Below are positions 1 through 8,948 of a stretch of DNA of 64,000 nt, piece by piece (within the stretch, counting starts at the first letter, position 1; each line of letters starts with the position of its first letter). The position numbers and the translations under genes are program-made. The notes beneath the pieces were generated by a model that saw nothing but the letters and a program-made list of their open reading frames with translations, was not told the DNA's origin and made no database searches. The stretch comes from Corallococcus soli (lineage in GTDB: Bacteria; Myxococcota; Myxococcia; Myxococcales; Myxococcaceae): contig NZ_JAAIYO010000011.1 of the NCBI RefSeq assembly GCF_014930455.1, positions 62,001-126,000 of the forward strand, in the 5' to 3' direction.

Positions 1-31
1 GTTCCTTCCGGGGGCTTTCGTGCTCGCCCAT
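1..31 (-). CDS. 5' end of an unidentified protein (cut by window edge)
   Basis: Only the first ten codons are present, reading MGEHESPRKE off the left edge. The start is supported by a strong AAGGAG ribosome-binding site 7 bases before the ATG, better than at most genes in this window. Nothing can be said about function. It lies downstream of kynA on the same strand, 117 bases away, so it could be co-transcribed with it. Confidence 0.5.
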   Translation of the reverse strand, partial: MGEHESPRKE

Positions 32-148
32 GGGGAGACTCCTTCGCATGATGAGAGGGTTTACCTCTCCCAAGCTAGGGAGCCCGCGCCGTGTCCGGCA
101 GGCACCCCGCCCTCACAAGGTCGCGGGGCGTGCAGGGAGGCAGCGGCC

Positions 149-1030
149 CTACGCCGGGCCCCGGGGGCGTGCCGGCGGCGTCAGGGTCGTGCGCACGTCC
201 CACAGCTCCGGGAAGAAGCGCAGGTCCAGCGCCTTGCGCAGGAAGCCCACGCCGGACGAACCGCCCGTGCCCTGCTTGAAGCCGATGATGCGCATCACCG
301 TCATCATGTGCCGGTAGCGCCAGAGCTGGAAGCGCTCCTCGGTGTCCACCAGCTTCTCGCACATCTCATACGCATCCCAGTGCTTCTCCGTGTCCTGGTA
401 GATGCGCCGGAACACCTCCATCACCTGGGGGCTCTTCTCATACGGCTGACGCCAGTCGCGCTCCACGTGGCTCGCCGGCACGTCGTGCCCCTGGCGCGCC
501 AGGTGGCGCAGGAACTCGTCGTAGATGCCGGGCGACTCCAGCAGCCGCTCCAGCTCCGCGTGCACGTGCGGCACGTGCTGGAAGGGCCCCAGCGTGCCCG
601 CGTCCTTGTTGCCCAGCAGGAACTCCAGCGCCCGGTACTGCGCGCTCTGGAAGCCCGACGCGTGGCCCAGCGTGTCGCGGAACTCCAGGTACTCGTTGGG
701 CGTGAGCGTCTCCAGCACGCTCCACTGCTCGAAGAGCATCCGCTGGATGTGCGCGACGCGCGCGAAGATCTTGAAGGACGGCTCCAGCCGGTCCGCCTGG
801 ATGTAGCGGATGCAGGCGGACAGCTCGTGGATGAGCAGCTTCATCCACAGCTCGCTCGTCTGATGCTGGACAATGAACAACAACTCGTCGTGGTGGGGAG
901 GCTGGGAGCGGGGCACCTGCGCGGACAAGAGGCGGTCCAACTGCAGATAGTCACCGTAGGTCGTCCGGCCCGTGAGGTCCGTGACGATTCCAGGCTCCAG
1001 GTCGCGTTTGTTCATGGCCCGGGCATTCAT
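149..1030 (-). CDS. kynA: Tryptophan 2,3-dioxygenase
   Basis: Heme enzyme that opens the indole ring of L-tryptophan to N-formylkynurenine, the first step of the kynurenine pathway, in the cytoplasm. The 293-residue length fits bacterial TDO. Recognisable family segments are [15 protein letters not shown] near the N-terminus, the heme-side [19 protein letters not shown] segment, the SGFQSAQYR loop, and [23 protein letters not shown], whose GTGGSSG loop closes over the substrate. The chosen ATG has AGGGG about 10 bases upstream; a second ATG five codons later (1015) is possible and would start MNKRDLEPG. No kynureninase or formamidase gene is adjacent, so the rest of the pathway is elsewhere. 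Confidence 0.95.
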   Translation of the reverse strand: MNARAMNKRDLEPGIVTDLTGRTTYGDYLQLDRLLSAQVPRSQPPHHDELLFIVQHQTSELWMKLLIHELSACIRYIQADRLEPSFKIFARVAHIQRMLFEQWSVLETLTPNEYLEFRDTLGHASGFQSAQYRALEFLLGNKDAGTLGPFQHVPHVHAELERLLESPGIYDEFLRHLARQGHDVPASHVERDWRQPYEKSPQVMEVFRRIYQDTEKHWDAYEMCEKLVDTEERFQLWRYRHMMTVMRIIGFKQGTGGSSGVGFLRKALDLRFFPELWDVRTTLTPPARPRGPA

Positions 1031-1142
1031 GCGCACCAACCCCCTCGCGGCGCAAGCACATCCTCCGCGCGGATAATCCTCCCACGCCCCCGTTCGGGAG
1101 TGTGGTTCACCTACCTCTGCCCGGGCCGGGGCAACGTACTGC

Positions 1143-1664
1143 TTAAGCGTTCTTCTGTGCGGCTTCAGCCAGCGCCTTGGAGGCGGCGCGGCCACGGGGC
1201 AGCTTGATGTCCTCCACGCTGTTCGGGTTCGCGTAGTCGCCCCAGGCCTCCGGGCGGCGGTTGGTCTTCTCCAGCATCCGCAGCTTCTGGTAGTGCGCCG
1301 CGCAGTAGCCCTTGGTGCGGCTGGGCTTGCCGCAGCCCTTGATGGCGCACTCACGCGAGCCGCCGTCCACCGCCGGCTTGCGGCCGCGACGCTTGCCACC
1401 GGCCGGGGCCGCCACGGGCGCGCTCACCGCCGAGCGGGCCGGACGACCGACGGGGCGACGCCCCACCTTGCCAGCCGCGGGCGCCTGCGCGCCGAAGAGC
1501 GGACCCACCACCTGCGCCAGGGGCGCCAGGCGCTCGGCCACGCTGCGCAGGGCATCCAGGTCCGCCGTGCCCGCCTCCAGACGAGACACCACGTCGCGCA
1601 GGGGCTTGAGCTGCACTTCAATTTCGTTGCGAATCATCTCGCGGAACGCCTTGTCAACTGACAT
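1143..1664 (-). CDS. Basic protein with AT-hook-like and Cys/His zinc motif
   Basis: A 173-residue protein, probably nucleic-acid binding. Residues 1-60 are helical and acidic/basic mixed. A Pro/Ala/Arg-rich linker follows, with [10 protein letters not shown] and GKRRGRKP, both resembling AT-hooks. A C-terminal C-x4-C-x9-C-x2-H cluster (CAIKGC...YCAAHYQK) could bind one zinc ion. The ATG at 1664 is preferred because GAGGA lies 9 bases upstream; a TTG three codons earlier has no such site. It is a single-gene unit with its own 180-base upstream region. The family is not firmly recognised. A nucleoid-associated or regulatory role is inference from the motifs only. Confidence 0.75.
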   Translation of the reverse strand: MSVDKAFREMIRNEIEVQLKPLRDVVSRLEAGTADLDALRSVAERLAPLAQVVGPLFGAQAPAAGKVGRRPVGRPARSAVSAPVAAPAGGKRRGRKPAVDGGSRECAIKGCGKPSRTKGYCAAHYQKLRMLEKTNRRPEAWGDYANPNSVEDIKLPRGRAASKALAEAAQKNA

Positions 1665-1725
1665 TTCTAACAATCCTCGGTTTAGGGGGGAGCATTGCCT
1701 TGGCGTGAACCGGCACGCGGGACTA

Positions 1726-1754
1726 CCAATACCTCCCAGAAAGGCAATTGTCGA
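1726..1754 (-). promoter_or_regulatory. Candidate promoter for the zinc-motif protein gene
   Basis: Read on the minus strand there is TCGACA, a 17-base spacer, then TATTGG, about 60 bases before the start codon. The -35 element matches the consensus at five of six positions and the -10 element is poor. The surrounding DNA is locally A+T-rich. Confidence 0.3.
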
Positions 1755-1844
1755 AGGAACCGATAAAAAGTTGTGACGGGAGTGCGTATCAGCCGCCCTC
1801 GACGGGCCGGAAAACCGGCCTGGAAGGCGCTTTCACGCCGGTCT

Positions 1845-2342
1845 TCATGCATCCCAATGCAGGGCTTCCAACAACGCACCACGACCCGCGGCGGGGGTGC
1901 GTTGCGAGCGCTCCAGCAGCTCCTCGCACGTCAGGGCGAGGTCGTGTTCCAGGGTGTCCAGCTCCTCGGCGTCCAGGGAGGTGGCCAGTCGGGGCAGCAA
2001 CAGATGCTCGGTGGACTGGACGTGCGCGACCAGCAGGTCCTGCAAGGTGAACAATCGCGCCTGCCATGCGTCGCCGCGCGGCGTCAGCTCCTGCAATTCC
2101 TCCATCAGCTCGCCCAGGGCCAGGTGGTCCTCGGCCTCCTCGCGGGCCCGGCCGCGGCCCTCCACGCGCGCCACCAGCGGGTACATGTGGCGTTCCTCCA
2201 GACGGGAATGCAGCTGGAGCAGGCGGGACAGCTCCTCCTGTCGCAGCCGCAGCTCGTCCTCGTCCGGCTCCGTGTCCAGCCGCTCCAGCAAGGCTTCCAG
2301 CGCCCGGTGTTGCTCCACGAGGATGTCGAAGGACTCCGCCAT
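1845..2342 (-). CDS. Hemerythrin HHE cation-binding domain protein
   Basis: A 165-residue all-helical protein of the HHE type, which binds a di-iron centre and usually serves in oxygen, NO or redox sensing or in iron storage. Likely ligands are H12 (EQHRALE), H45 and E49 (LHSRLEE), H52, H73 (EDHLALGEL), H107 and the E112/H113 pair (STEHLLLPRL). The spacing matches a four-helix up-down bundle. There is no signal peptide, so it should be cytoplasmic. It stands alone, divergent from the acyltransferase gene, so the context gives no function. Confidence 0.85.
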   Translation of the reverse strand: MAESFDILVEQHRALEALLERLDTEPDEDELRLRQEELSRLLQLHSRLEERHMYPLVARVEGRGRAREEAEDHLALGELMEELQELTPRGDAWQARLFTLQDLLVAHVQSTEHLLLPRLATSLDAEELDTLEHDLALTCEELLERSQRTPAAGRGALLEALHWDA

Positions 2343-2568
2343 GCGCCAAGCATCGACACGCCCCTGGAGGCAGACAACCGCACCGGTCCCCTCCGGCCCG
2401 CGGCCGTGAAAGCCAGCCTGCTGGCAGGCAATTCCGTCCTTTCACGCGCCCGGCGCCCGCCGCCCGGACGTCTCGCGCAAGCCCGTTGATGACAGCGGCT
2501 TGAGCCCCTGACCGGCTGCCTGCCACCGCGCTGCCGGCAGGCGGGGGCGGTCGCATCTTGGCTCCACC

Positions 2569-3291
2569 GTGGAAAGCCCTCTCGCCAGCGTTCGTCAGGC
2601 CGTCTTCCGTTTCGCCGAGACCGGCGCCGCCCTGTCGGCGCGCTACCACCGCGCCCGACTGGTCGGTGGCGAACACCTGCCCCGGACGGGGCCGCTGCTG
2701 CTGGTGGGCAACCACGGTGTCTGGGGATACGAGACCCCGGCCTTCTTCCACCTGCTACATGCCGCTACAGGCCGTTATCCCCTGGGGCTGGCGGAGCGGG
2801 GCTTCTTCAAGATTCCCCTCGTGCGCACGGTGCTGCCGTGGCTGGGTGGGGTAGAGGGCACGCCGGAGAACGCGCTGCGCTCGCTGGAGGAGGGGCAGCT
2901 GGTGGTGTGCTACCCGGGCGGCGCCCGGGAGACCTTCAAACGCAGCCAGGGCCGCTACCGCCTGCGCTGGGAGCGCACGCTGGGGTTCGTCCGGCTGGCC
3001 ATGCGGGCCGGGGTGCCGGTGGTGCCCTTCGCCGGCTTCGGCGTGGATGACACCTTCTTCTGGCCCCCGGGCGAGGACCGGCTGTGCTGGCAACTGTCGC
3101 AGGAGGAGAAGTACCGCATGCCGCTGGTGATGGGATTGGGCCCGCTGCCCCTGCCCGTGCAGCTCACCTTCGCCGTGGGCGAGCCCCATGAGCCGCCGCC
3201 GTCCGGTGCGCCGGAGTCGCGCATCCGGGCGTTCCGCGACCGGGTGGCCGCCAGCGTCCGCCGCCTGCTGCTGAGGGCCTGCCATGCTTGA
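2569..3291 (+). CDS. Lysophospholipid/glycerol acyltransferase-like protein (PlsC superfamily)
   Basis: A 240-residue acyltransferase-fold protein. The catalytic HX4D-type block is represented by GNHGVWGYETP near residue 50, where D is replaced by a W-G-Y-E stretch as in the DGAT/TMEM68-like branch. A substrate block VCYPGGARETFK follows near residue 115. It would acylate a lysophospholipid, or possibly another alcohol, at the inner membrane. The start is GTG with only a weak ribosome-binding site. The end overlaps the start of the downstream hydrolase gene by 8 bases, so the two are translationally coupled and may act on the same lipid. Confidence 0.85.
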   Translation: MESPLASVRQAVFRFAETGAALSARYHRARLVGGEHLPRTGPLLLVGNHGVWGYETPAFFHLLHAATGRYPLGLAERGFFKIPLVRTVLPWLGGVEGTPENALRSLEEGQLVVCYPGGARETFKRSQGRYRLRWERTLGFVRLAMRAGVPVVPFAGFGVDDTFFWPPGEDRLCWQLSQEEKYRMPLVMGLGPLPLPVQLTFAVGEPHEPPPSGAPESRIRAFRDRVAASVRRLLLRACHA

Positions 3292-4174
3292 CGCCAACGC
3301 CGCCACGCCCGCCGCCATGGCGCCCCGCGGTCGCACCCCACCCCTGGTCCCGGAGGTGGAAGACATCCAGCGCGGTTATGATCAGCTGGTCTGTGAAGAG
3401 CGCGGCATCAGGGGCACGCAGGTGCGGCTGTTCACCTTCCCCCACGGCAGCACGGATGCGTCACGCACGGTGGTGTGTCTTCCGGGCCTGGGCGCCAGCG
3501 GCCGGTCCTTCGCGCCCATGGAGCCGCTGGCGGACGCGTACCGGCTGCTCCTGTGGACGCCGCCGCTCAAGACGCCCGCGACGCACACGCCGTTGCAGTG
3601 GAACCTGTCGGTGCTCAACCACCCGGAGTCCCGGCTCCCGGAGCGCTTCGCGCTGCTGGGGTCCTCCTATGGCAGCCTGCTGTCCATCGCGTATGCGCTG
3701 GAGCACCCCACCCGGGTGAAGGCGCTGGTGCTGGTGTCGCCCGTGGCCAGCGTGCGACGGGTGCGACGGCTGGCGCTGACGCTGTCCACGCTGGTGCGCG
3801 CGCCCCGGCCGCTGGCGTATGTCTTCGCGCCCACGGTGGCCCGGGTGCTGGGCGGCCCGTCGCTGCCCCCGGAGGGGCGGGCGGAGATCGTCCGCGAGGC
3901 CCGGCGGCTGTCGTCCCTGGAGCTGCTGCGCCGGCTGCGCGACATCCTGGCCGCGGACTTCCTGCACCGGCTGGGAGAGCTGCGCGTGCCCACGCTCATC
4001 ATCGAGGGAGGGCGCGACCTGCTGGTGCCCCCGGCGGCCGCGCGCGACGTGGCGGCGCGCGTGCAGGGCGCGGAGCTGGAGTTCCTCCCGACGGCCAGTC
4101 ACCTGCCGTACATGAGCCATCCGGAAGCGTTCAATGCCCGCGTGTCGGACTTCCTCGCGCGGCACCCGGACTGA
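3284..4174 (+). CDS. Alpha/beta hydrolase
   Basis: A 296-residue alpha/beta hydrolase. The oxyanion region is VVCLPGLGASGRSF, the nucleophile elbow is LGSSYGSLLS (G-x-S-x-G), the acid lies in IIEGGRDLLVP, and the catalytic His is in TASHLPYMSHP near the C-terminus. All three catalytic residues are therefore present. The substrate cannot be read from sequence. Coupling to the preceding acyltransferase suggests an ester of lipid or storage type. No signal peptide is seen. Confidence 0.88.
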   Translation: MLDANAATPAAMAPRGRTPPLVPEVEDIQRGYDQLVCEERGIRGTQVRLFTFPHGSTDASRTVVCLPGLGASGRSFAPMEPLADAYRLLLWTPPLKTPATHTPLQWNLSVLNHPESRLPERFALLGSSYGSLLSIAYALEHPTRVKALVLVSPVASVRRVRRLALTLSTLVRAPRPLAYVFAPTVARVLGGPSLPPEGRAEIVREARRLSSLELLRRLRDILAADFLHRLGELRVPTLIIEGGRDLLVPPAAARDVAARVQGAELEFLPTASHLPYMSHPEAFNARVSDFLARHPD

Positions 4175-4211
4175 ACAGGCGTTATCTCTTTGAGCAGGAG
4201 ATGACACCTGC

Positions 4212-5156
4212 ATGACGACCGCCGCCGACCAACTGTCCCGCTCCGCCCTGCTGTTCCTGTCGCGCCAGTCCAACCTCAAGGACGTGGCCACGCGGCTCAA
4301 ACCCTTCCGTGAGCTGGCCGCGCGCTTCATCGCCGGCGAGACGCTGGAGGAGGCCGTGGACGCGGTGAAGGCGCTGACGCAGCGCGGGCTCATGGCCAGC
4401 TTCGACCACCTCAACGAGGCGGTGCGCACGCCCGAGGAGACGCGCGACGAGGTGCGCCACTACCAGCGGCTGCTCGCGCGCATCGACCAGGTGGGCGTGA
4501 AGGCCAACGTGTCCATGAAGCTCACGCAGTGCGGCCTGTTGTTCGACAAGGGCCTGGCGCTCCAGAACGCGCGCGCGGTGGTGGCGGACGCGGCGGCGCG
4601 CGGCTCGTTCGTGCGCGTGGACATGGAGGAGAGCGCGGTCACCCAGGCGACCCTGGACATCGTCAGGGAATTGCATGCGGAGTTCGGAGAGCCCCACGTG
4701 GGCGCCGTCCTCCAGAGCTACCTGCGCCGCACGGAGGCGGACGCGAAGGCCCTGTGCGCCGAGCGCATCCGCATCCGCATCCGGCTGTGCAAGGGGGCCT
4801 ACCTGGAGCGGCCGGAGGTGGCCTTCCCGGACAAGCGGGACGTGGACGCGAACTTCGTGCGCTGCATGCGCATCCTGTTGGACAGCGGCGTGTATCACGG
4901 TATCGCCACGCATGATGAGCGGATGATTGACGCCACGCTGGAGCACGCCACCCGGCAGGGCCTGCCGCGCGGGGCGTTTGAATTCCAGATGCTGTATGGC
5001 ATCCGCCGCGACCTGCAGGAGCGGTTGGTGAAGGAGGGCCACCCGGTGCGTGTCTATGTCCCGTATGGCAAGCACTGGTACCCGTACTTCATGCGACGGC
5101 TGGCGGAGCGCCCGGCCAACCTGTGGTTCGTCATGCGCAACCTGATGAAGGGATAG
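4212..5156 (+). CDS. Proline dehydrogenase (monofunctional)
   Basis: FAD enzyme that oxidises L-proline to pyrroline-5-carboxylate and passes electrons to quinone. At 314 residues it is the monofunctional form, not the large PutA fusion. Family blocks visible are ANVSMKLTQCGL, RIRIRLCKGAYLE, the substrate-binding FEFQMLYGIR, and VYVPYGKHWYPYFMRRLAERP, which holds the paired arginines that bind the proline carboxylate. No P5C dehydrogenase gene is adjacent. It lies 37 bases after the hydrolase gene and may share its transcript. Confidence 0.93.
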   Translation: MTTAADQLSRSALLFLSRQSNLKDVATRLKPFRELAARFIAGETLEEAVDAVKALTQRGLMASFDHLNEAVRTPEETRDEVRHYQRLLARIDQVGVKANVSMKLTQCGLLFDKGLALQNARAVVADAAARGSFVRVDMEESAVTQATLDIVRELHAEFGEPHVGAVLQSYLRRTEADAKALCAERIRIRIRLCKGAYLERPEVAFPDKRDVDANFVRCMRILLDSGVYHGIATHDERMIDATLEHATRQGLPRGAFEFQMLYGIRRDLQERLVKEGHPVRVYVPYGKHWYPYFMRRLAERPANLWFVMRNLMKG

Positions 5157-5168
5157 GGCCCCCGGGGC

Positions 5169-5675
5169 ATGAGGAACGGATTCGCCGCCGCGCTGGTCGC
5201 CGGAGCCGTGGGCGGAGGGGCGCTCCAGGCGCTGGTGGCCGTGCGCAACCGCGCCCTGGGCCGCCCGCCACCTTATGCGGCCCGCCACATCGCGCGCCGG
5301 CTGCTGGGCCGCGTGCTCCACCGGGACCCTGGCGAACGCGCGGCGCGGCGCTGGGCCTGGGCGATGCGCGCGGGGTACGCCCCCCTGCTGGGGCTCGCCT
5401 GGAGCGTGGCGTGGCCCGGGGTGGCCGGCGGACCCCTGGTGCCCCGGGGCCTGGCGCTGGGCCTGGGCGTGCTGGCGTTCGAACACCTGGCGTTCCCGCT
5501 GCTGGAGGCCACGGCCCCGGCGCGCACCTGGACGGGCGGGGAGCACGCCTGGCTCGTGGCGCAGACGGCCGTGTTCGGCGTGGCCACGGAGGCGACGCTG
5601 CGCGCGCTGGGGGCCCGGAAATCGGCTCAGGGAGGCTTGGGCGGGGGGGCCTTGCGCGCGAAGGGATTGCGCTGA
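5169..5675 (+). CDS. Unrecognised integral membrane protein
   Basis: A 168-residue protein starting 12 bases after the proline dehydrogenase stop. It has about four hydrophobic segments, at roughly residues 5-25, 62-85, 88-112 and 124-142, joined by Arg/Pro-rich loops. No family is recognised. Its last 49 bases overlap the 3' end of mnhG on the other strand. The C-terminal GGLGGGALRAKG tail falls in that overlap and may be less constrained. Confidence 0.65.
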   Translation: MRNGFAAALVAGAVGGGALQALVAVRNRALGRPPPYAARHIARRLLGRVLHRDPGERAARRWAWAMRAGYAPLLGLAWSVAWPGVAGGPLVPRGLALGLGVLAFEHLAFPLLEATAPARTWTGGEHAWLVAQTAVFGVATEATLRALGARKSAQGGLGGGALRAKGLR

Positions 5676-5980
5676 CGGGCCCGCTCCTCGGCGGTGTCGG
5701 GGCGTCCCTCCGCCAGCCAGGCGATGGCGTGGGCGGAGCTGGGGATGGTGAGCATCAGGAACGCGGCGACGAGCAGCCCCCGGAGGATGAGCTTCGGGTC
5801 CCCGGTCGCCAGCGTGGCGCCGACGACCACGAGCACCGCGCCGAAGGGCACCGCGCCCGCGGCGTGCACCCGCGTGAGCACCGACGGCAGCCGGTAGATC
5901 CCGATGACGGCGCCGGTGAAGACGAGCAGGCCCAGCGCCACCAGCGCGGCCCCTCCCCATTGCAGGAGCGTGGCGATCAT
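5627..5980 (-). CDS. mnhG: Mrp-type cation/proton antiporter subunit G
   Basis: A 117-residue membrane subunit with three hydrophobic segments. The family-typical stretch VIGIYRLPSVLTRVHAAG and the later GLLVAAFLMLTIPSSAHAIA identify MnhG/PhaG. It is the last gene of the mnhABCDEFG operon; its start overlaps the mnhF stop by 4 bases. The C-terminus is extended by a basic, proline-rich tail (NPFARKAPPPKPP) that is probably cytoplasmic. Confidence 0.93.
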   Translation of the reverse strand: MIATLLQWGGAALVALGLLVFTGAVIGIYRLPSVLTRVHAAGAVPFGAVLVVVGATLATGDPKLILRGLLVAAFLMLTIPSSAHAIAWLAEGRPDTAEERARQRNPFARKAPPPKPP

Positions 5981-6270
5981 CGCGAGTCCCCCTTCTCTTC
6001 CTCGCGGAAGGCGCGGCCGTGGTGCAGGAAGCGCGCGCCGGCCACCGTCTGCACGAAGGACAGCAGCGCGAGCACCAGCGCCGCGTCCAGGTAGCCGGCC
6101 TCGCCGCGCGTGGCGCCGTACAGCGCCAGCACCGCGCAGATGACCAGGCCCAGGGTGTCCGCCGCCATCAGCACGTCCGCGGCGGAGCGCTGGCGCGAGG
6201 CCAGCAGCACCAGCGCCCCCAGCAGGCCCACCATCCAAAGGATGGCCAGGGTGAAGAAGGTTTCGAGCAC
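5977..6270 (-). CDS. mnhF: Mrp-type cation/proton antiporter subunit F
   Basis: A 97-residue subunit with three transmembrane helices, including the family stretch RSAADVLMAADTLGLVICAVLAL. The GTG start at 6270 is chosen because GGGGGAGG lies 5 bases upstream and the resulting N-terminus (MLETFFTLAIL) begins directly with the first helix. It sits between mnhE and mnhG in the operon. Confidence 0.92.
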   Translation of the reverse strand: MLETFFTLAILWMVGLLGALVLLASRQRSAADVLMAADTLGLVICAVLALYGATRGEAGYLDAALVLALLSFVQTVAGARFLHHGRAFREEEKGDSR

Positions 6271-6281
6271 CGCGCCTCCCC

Positions 6282-6776
6282 CTACGGAAACACCGAGCGC
6301 TGGTAGCGCTGGTAGAAGTTCTCCTGCTGCTGACGGAGCTTGTCGGGATCCGACGCGTCCAGCGCGTGCATGCGCATCATCCGGCGCTCCCAGTCCAGCT
6401 CCAGCAGCACGGTGCCGGGCGCCAGGGACATCACCCACGAGGACACCTGCACGCCCAGCGCGGTGCGCTCGCCCATGGGCACGTCCACCACGCCCGCCTC
6501 CTCCACGCGGCCGTGCCCGAGGATGATGACCAGCACGTGCCAGCAGCTGCGCACCACCAGCACCCCCAGCGCCCAGCCGAAGCGCGGCAGGGCCAGGAGG
6601 CGCCGCCAGCGCTCGCGCTCGCTCATCACGGGGGGCAGGCCCGCCAGCGGGAAGAGCCGCATCACGCCCAGGGCCAGCACGGCGCCCACCACCAGGTCCA
6701 CCGGATGGAAGCTGCCCACCATCACGGCGTACAGCAGGGTCAGTCCCAGCACCTGCGCGACGGTGCGGAGGCTCAT
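6282..6776 (-). CDS. mnhE: Mrp-type cation/proton antiporter subunit E
   Basis: A 164-residue subunit. The N-terminal half holds two or three membrane segments (LGLTLLYAVMVGSF, LVVGAVLALGVMRLF, then VLVVRSCWHVLVIIL). The C-terminal half is the soluble MnhE domain with VSSWVMSLAPGTVLLEL and a final RYQRSVFP. The start overlaps the mnhD stop by 4 bases. MnhE helps assemble the complex and is not itself the ion channel. Confidence 0.92.
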   Translation of the reverse strand: MSLRTVAQVLGLTLLYAVMVGSFHPVDLVVGAVLALGVMRLFPLAGLPPVMSERERWRRLLALPRFGWALGVLVVRSCWHVLVIILGHGRVEEAGVVDVPMGERTALGVQVSSWVMSLAPGTVLLELDWERRMMRMHALDASDPDKLRQQQENFYQRYQRSVFP

Positions 6777-8140
6777 CGCAGCACCCCCAGCCCCGCGATG
6801 GCGTCCCGCCCCGCGCGCAGCAGCGGCTCCGGCCACAGGCCCGTGGCGACGAGCGCCAGGGACAGCGCGAACACCACCGCGCCGGTGCCCCGGTGCAGGG
6901 CCGCGCCCTCGCGCAGCCACGGCTCGCGCTGGTAGGCGCGGAAGAGGGCCAGCAGGGACAGGACGCTCGCCAGCACCACCAGGCCCGCGAGCCACGGGTG
7001 GCCCCGCTCCAGCGCCGCCCTCAAGAGCCACGCCTTGGACCAGAAGCCCGCCGTGGGCGGCACGCCCGCCGTGCTGAAGGCCGCCACGGAGTACGCCCGC
7101 CGCGCGCGCTCACCGCCCCGGTCCTGCGCGAGGAACAGCGCGGTCTTGTCCACCGACCCCGCCAGCGCCAGCGCCACCGCCGCGGACAGGCCCTCGCTCC
7201 CGCCCACGCCCAGCGCCGCGATGATGAGCCCCGCCTGGGTGATGGACGCGTACGCCAGCACCTCGCGCGTGTCGCGCCGGGAGAGCGCCAGCACGGAGCC
7301 GTAGAGGATGCTCATGGCGCCCAGCACCTCCAGCAGCGGCCGGGCGCGCTCCATCACCTGCGGCATCACGTCCGCGCCGAAGCGCAGCAGGCCATAGCTG
7401 CCGATGTTCGCCAGCGCCCCCGCGAGCAGCGCCGCCACCGTGGGGCCCGCGTCCCGGTACACCGCGGGCGCCCAGAAGTGGAACGGGAAGAACCCCAGCT
7501 TCACGCCGAACGCGCACAGCAGCAGCGTGCCCGGGACGTCCAGCGCGTACGGCGTCCCGGCCTGGCCCCACGCGACGATGGACTGCATGTCCAGCGTGCC
7601 GGTGGTCAGGTACAGCATCACCACGGCGGTGAGGAACAGCGAGGAGCCCATCAGGTTCACCACCACGAAGGTGAACGCGGCGCGCAGGTTCCGGGCCTTC
7701 TCGCCATAGGACGCCAGCGCGAAGGCGGCCGTCATGGCCAGCTCGAAGAAGACGTAGAAGTTGAACGCGTCGGACGTGAAGAACACGCCCGTGAGCCCCG
7801 CGCCCAGGAAGACCACCAGCGAAGGGAAGGCGCGCGACGTGATGCCCCCCGCGACGTGCTCGTAGACGAGCGTGCACAGCAGCACCCCGGTGGACACCAG
7901 CGTGTACACGATGGACAGCGGATCCGCGCGCAGGCGGATGCCCACGCCCACCGGCCAGTCCCCGGTGACGAACTCGGGCGGCTGCGCGCTCCAGGCCTGG
8001 GGCAGCAGCAGCCCCGTGCACACCAGCGTCGCCGCGAGGCTCGCGATGCCCAGCCACGCCACCCACGCGCGCCGGCCGTCCAGGAACGCCAGCACCGACG
8101 CCATCACCCACGGCAGGAGCAGCGGCGCCCAGAGCGGCAT
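6773..8140 (-). CDS. mnhD: Mrp-type cation/proton antiporter subunit D
   Basis: A 455-residue proton-channel subunit homologous to NuoM/NuoN of complex I. It has about 14 hydrophobic segments. Family marks include the glutamate in YVFFELAMTAAFAL, the lysine segment GVKLGFFPFHFWAPAVY, and the later FWSKAWLL. Its start shares one base with the mnhC stop. With mnhA it forms the antiporter core. Confidence 0.94.
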   Translation of the reverse strand: MPLWAPLLLPWVMASVLAFLDGRRAWVAWLGIASLAATLVCTGLLLPQAWSAQPPEFVTGDWPVGVGIRLRADPLSIVYTLVSTGVLLCTLVYEHVAGGITSRAFPSLVVFLGAGLTGVFFTSDAFNFYVFFELAMTAAFALASYGEKARNLRAAFTFVVVNLMGSSLFLTAVVMLYLTTGTLDMQSIVAWGQAGTPYALDVPGTLLLCAFGVKLGFFPFHFWAPAVYRDAGPTVAALLAGALANIGSYGLLRFGADVMPQVMERARPLLEVLGAMSILYGSVLALSRRDTREVLAYASITQAGLIIAALGVGGSEGLSAAVALALAGSVDKTALFLAQDRGGERARRAYSVAAFSTAGVPPTAGFWSKAWLLRAALERGHPWLAGLVVLASVLSLLALFRAYQREPWLREGAALHRGTGAVVFALSLALVATGLWPEPLLRAGRDAIAGLGVLR

Positions 8141-8505
8141 CAAGGCGCCTCCTTCTCGGTGTCGTGCACGCGCTTCAGCTCCTCTTCCACCAGCCGGTCC
8201 GTGCGCAGCGAGCCGTGCGCGCGCTGCGTGCGGTGCACCAGCGTGAGCAGCAGCGCGGACACCGCGAAGCCGATGACGATGGCCGTGAGCGCCAGCGACT
8301 GGAGCACCGGGTCCGTCACCGGCGCGCCCAGCTGCACGTTCACCGCCTCGCCGCGCTCCGGGAACGAGCCCGCGAGGATGAGCAGGACGCTGGAGTTGGT
8401 GATGAGCACCGTGCCACACGCCACGCGCACCAGCTCGCGCTCCAGCACCATGCGCACGCCGCACGCGAACAGCAGGCCCACCACCAGGGATGCGATGAGG
8501 ATCAC
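8140..8505 (-). CDS. mnhC: Mrp-type cation/proton antiporter subunit C
   Basis: A 121-residue NuoK-like subunit with three transmembrane helices and the conserved stretch VLITNSSVLLILAGSF followed by QSLALTAIVIGFAVSALLL. It starts with GTG at 8505, overlapping the mnhB stop by 4 bases. The C-terminal 25 residues are charged and extend beyond the third helix into the cytoplasm. Confidence 0.93.
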   Translation of the reverse strand: MILIASLVVGLLFACGVRMVLERELVRVACGTVLITNSSVLLILAGSFPERGEAVNVQLGAPVTDPVLQSLALTAIVIGFAVSALLLTLVHRTQRAHGSLRTDRLVEEELKRVHDTEKEAP

Positions 8506-8945
8506 GGGACGTCGTCCTCCCCCCGCGCCGTGCTGAGCGCGAAGCGGTCGATGACCGTCACCACCAGGCCGTAGACGATGAGCATCAACCCCCCTTCGAA
8601 CACGAGCGCGGTGTGCAGGTGGAACGCGCCCGCGCCCAGCTCCGGCTGCCCCGGGCGGGGAAAGAGGCTCACCGGCGTGTAGCCCGCGAGCACCGGCAGG
8701 AACGCGGTGCCCACCAGCAGCAGCAGGCCCACGCCCGCCAGCAGCGCCGCGTACCGCACCGCCACGTAGCGCCGCGCCTGCTCACGGCCCGCCACCACGT
8801 ACTGCAACAGCACCGCCAGCCCCGCGAGCGCGCCGGCCGGGAACCCGCCGCCCACCTGGCCTCCGCCCTTCATCCACAGGGACAGCGCGATCATCAACGA
8901 CGGCCACAGCAGCACGCGCGACAGGGGCGGGACGAATGAGCGCAT
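8502..8945 (-). CDS. mnhB: Mrp-type cation/proton antiporter subunit B
   Basis: A 147-residue four-helix membrane subunit. The MnhB signature GGGQVGGGFPAGALAGLAVLLQY is clear and a FEGGLMLIVYGLVV helix follows. It begins 3 bases after the mnhA stop, so mnhA and mnhB are translated together. MnhB is needed for assembly of the full complex. Confidence 0.93.
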   Translation of the reverse strand: MRSFVPPLSRVLLWPSLMIALSLWMKGGGQVGGGFPAGALAGLAVLLQYVVAGREQARRYVAVRYAALLAGVGLLLLVGTAFLPVLAGYTPVSLFPRPGQPELGAGAFHLHTALVFEGGLMLIVYGLVVTVIDRFALSTARGEDDVP

Positions 8946-8948
8946 GGG

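Noticed and set aside
20..1207. Plus-strand frame of 395 codons opposite kynA
   Set aside because: It is the complement of a clear tryptophan dioxygenase gene; the product is Leu/Arg/His-rich with no family features.
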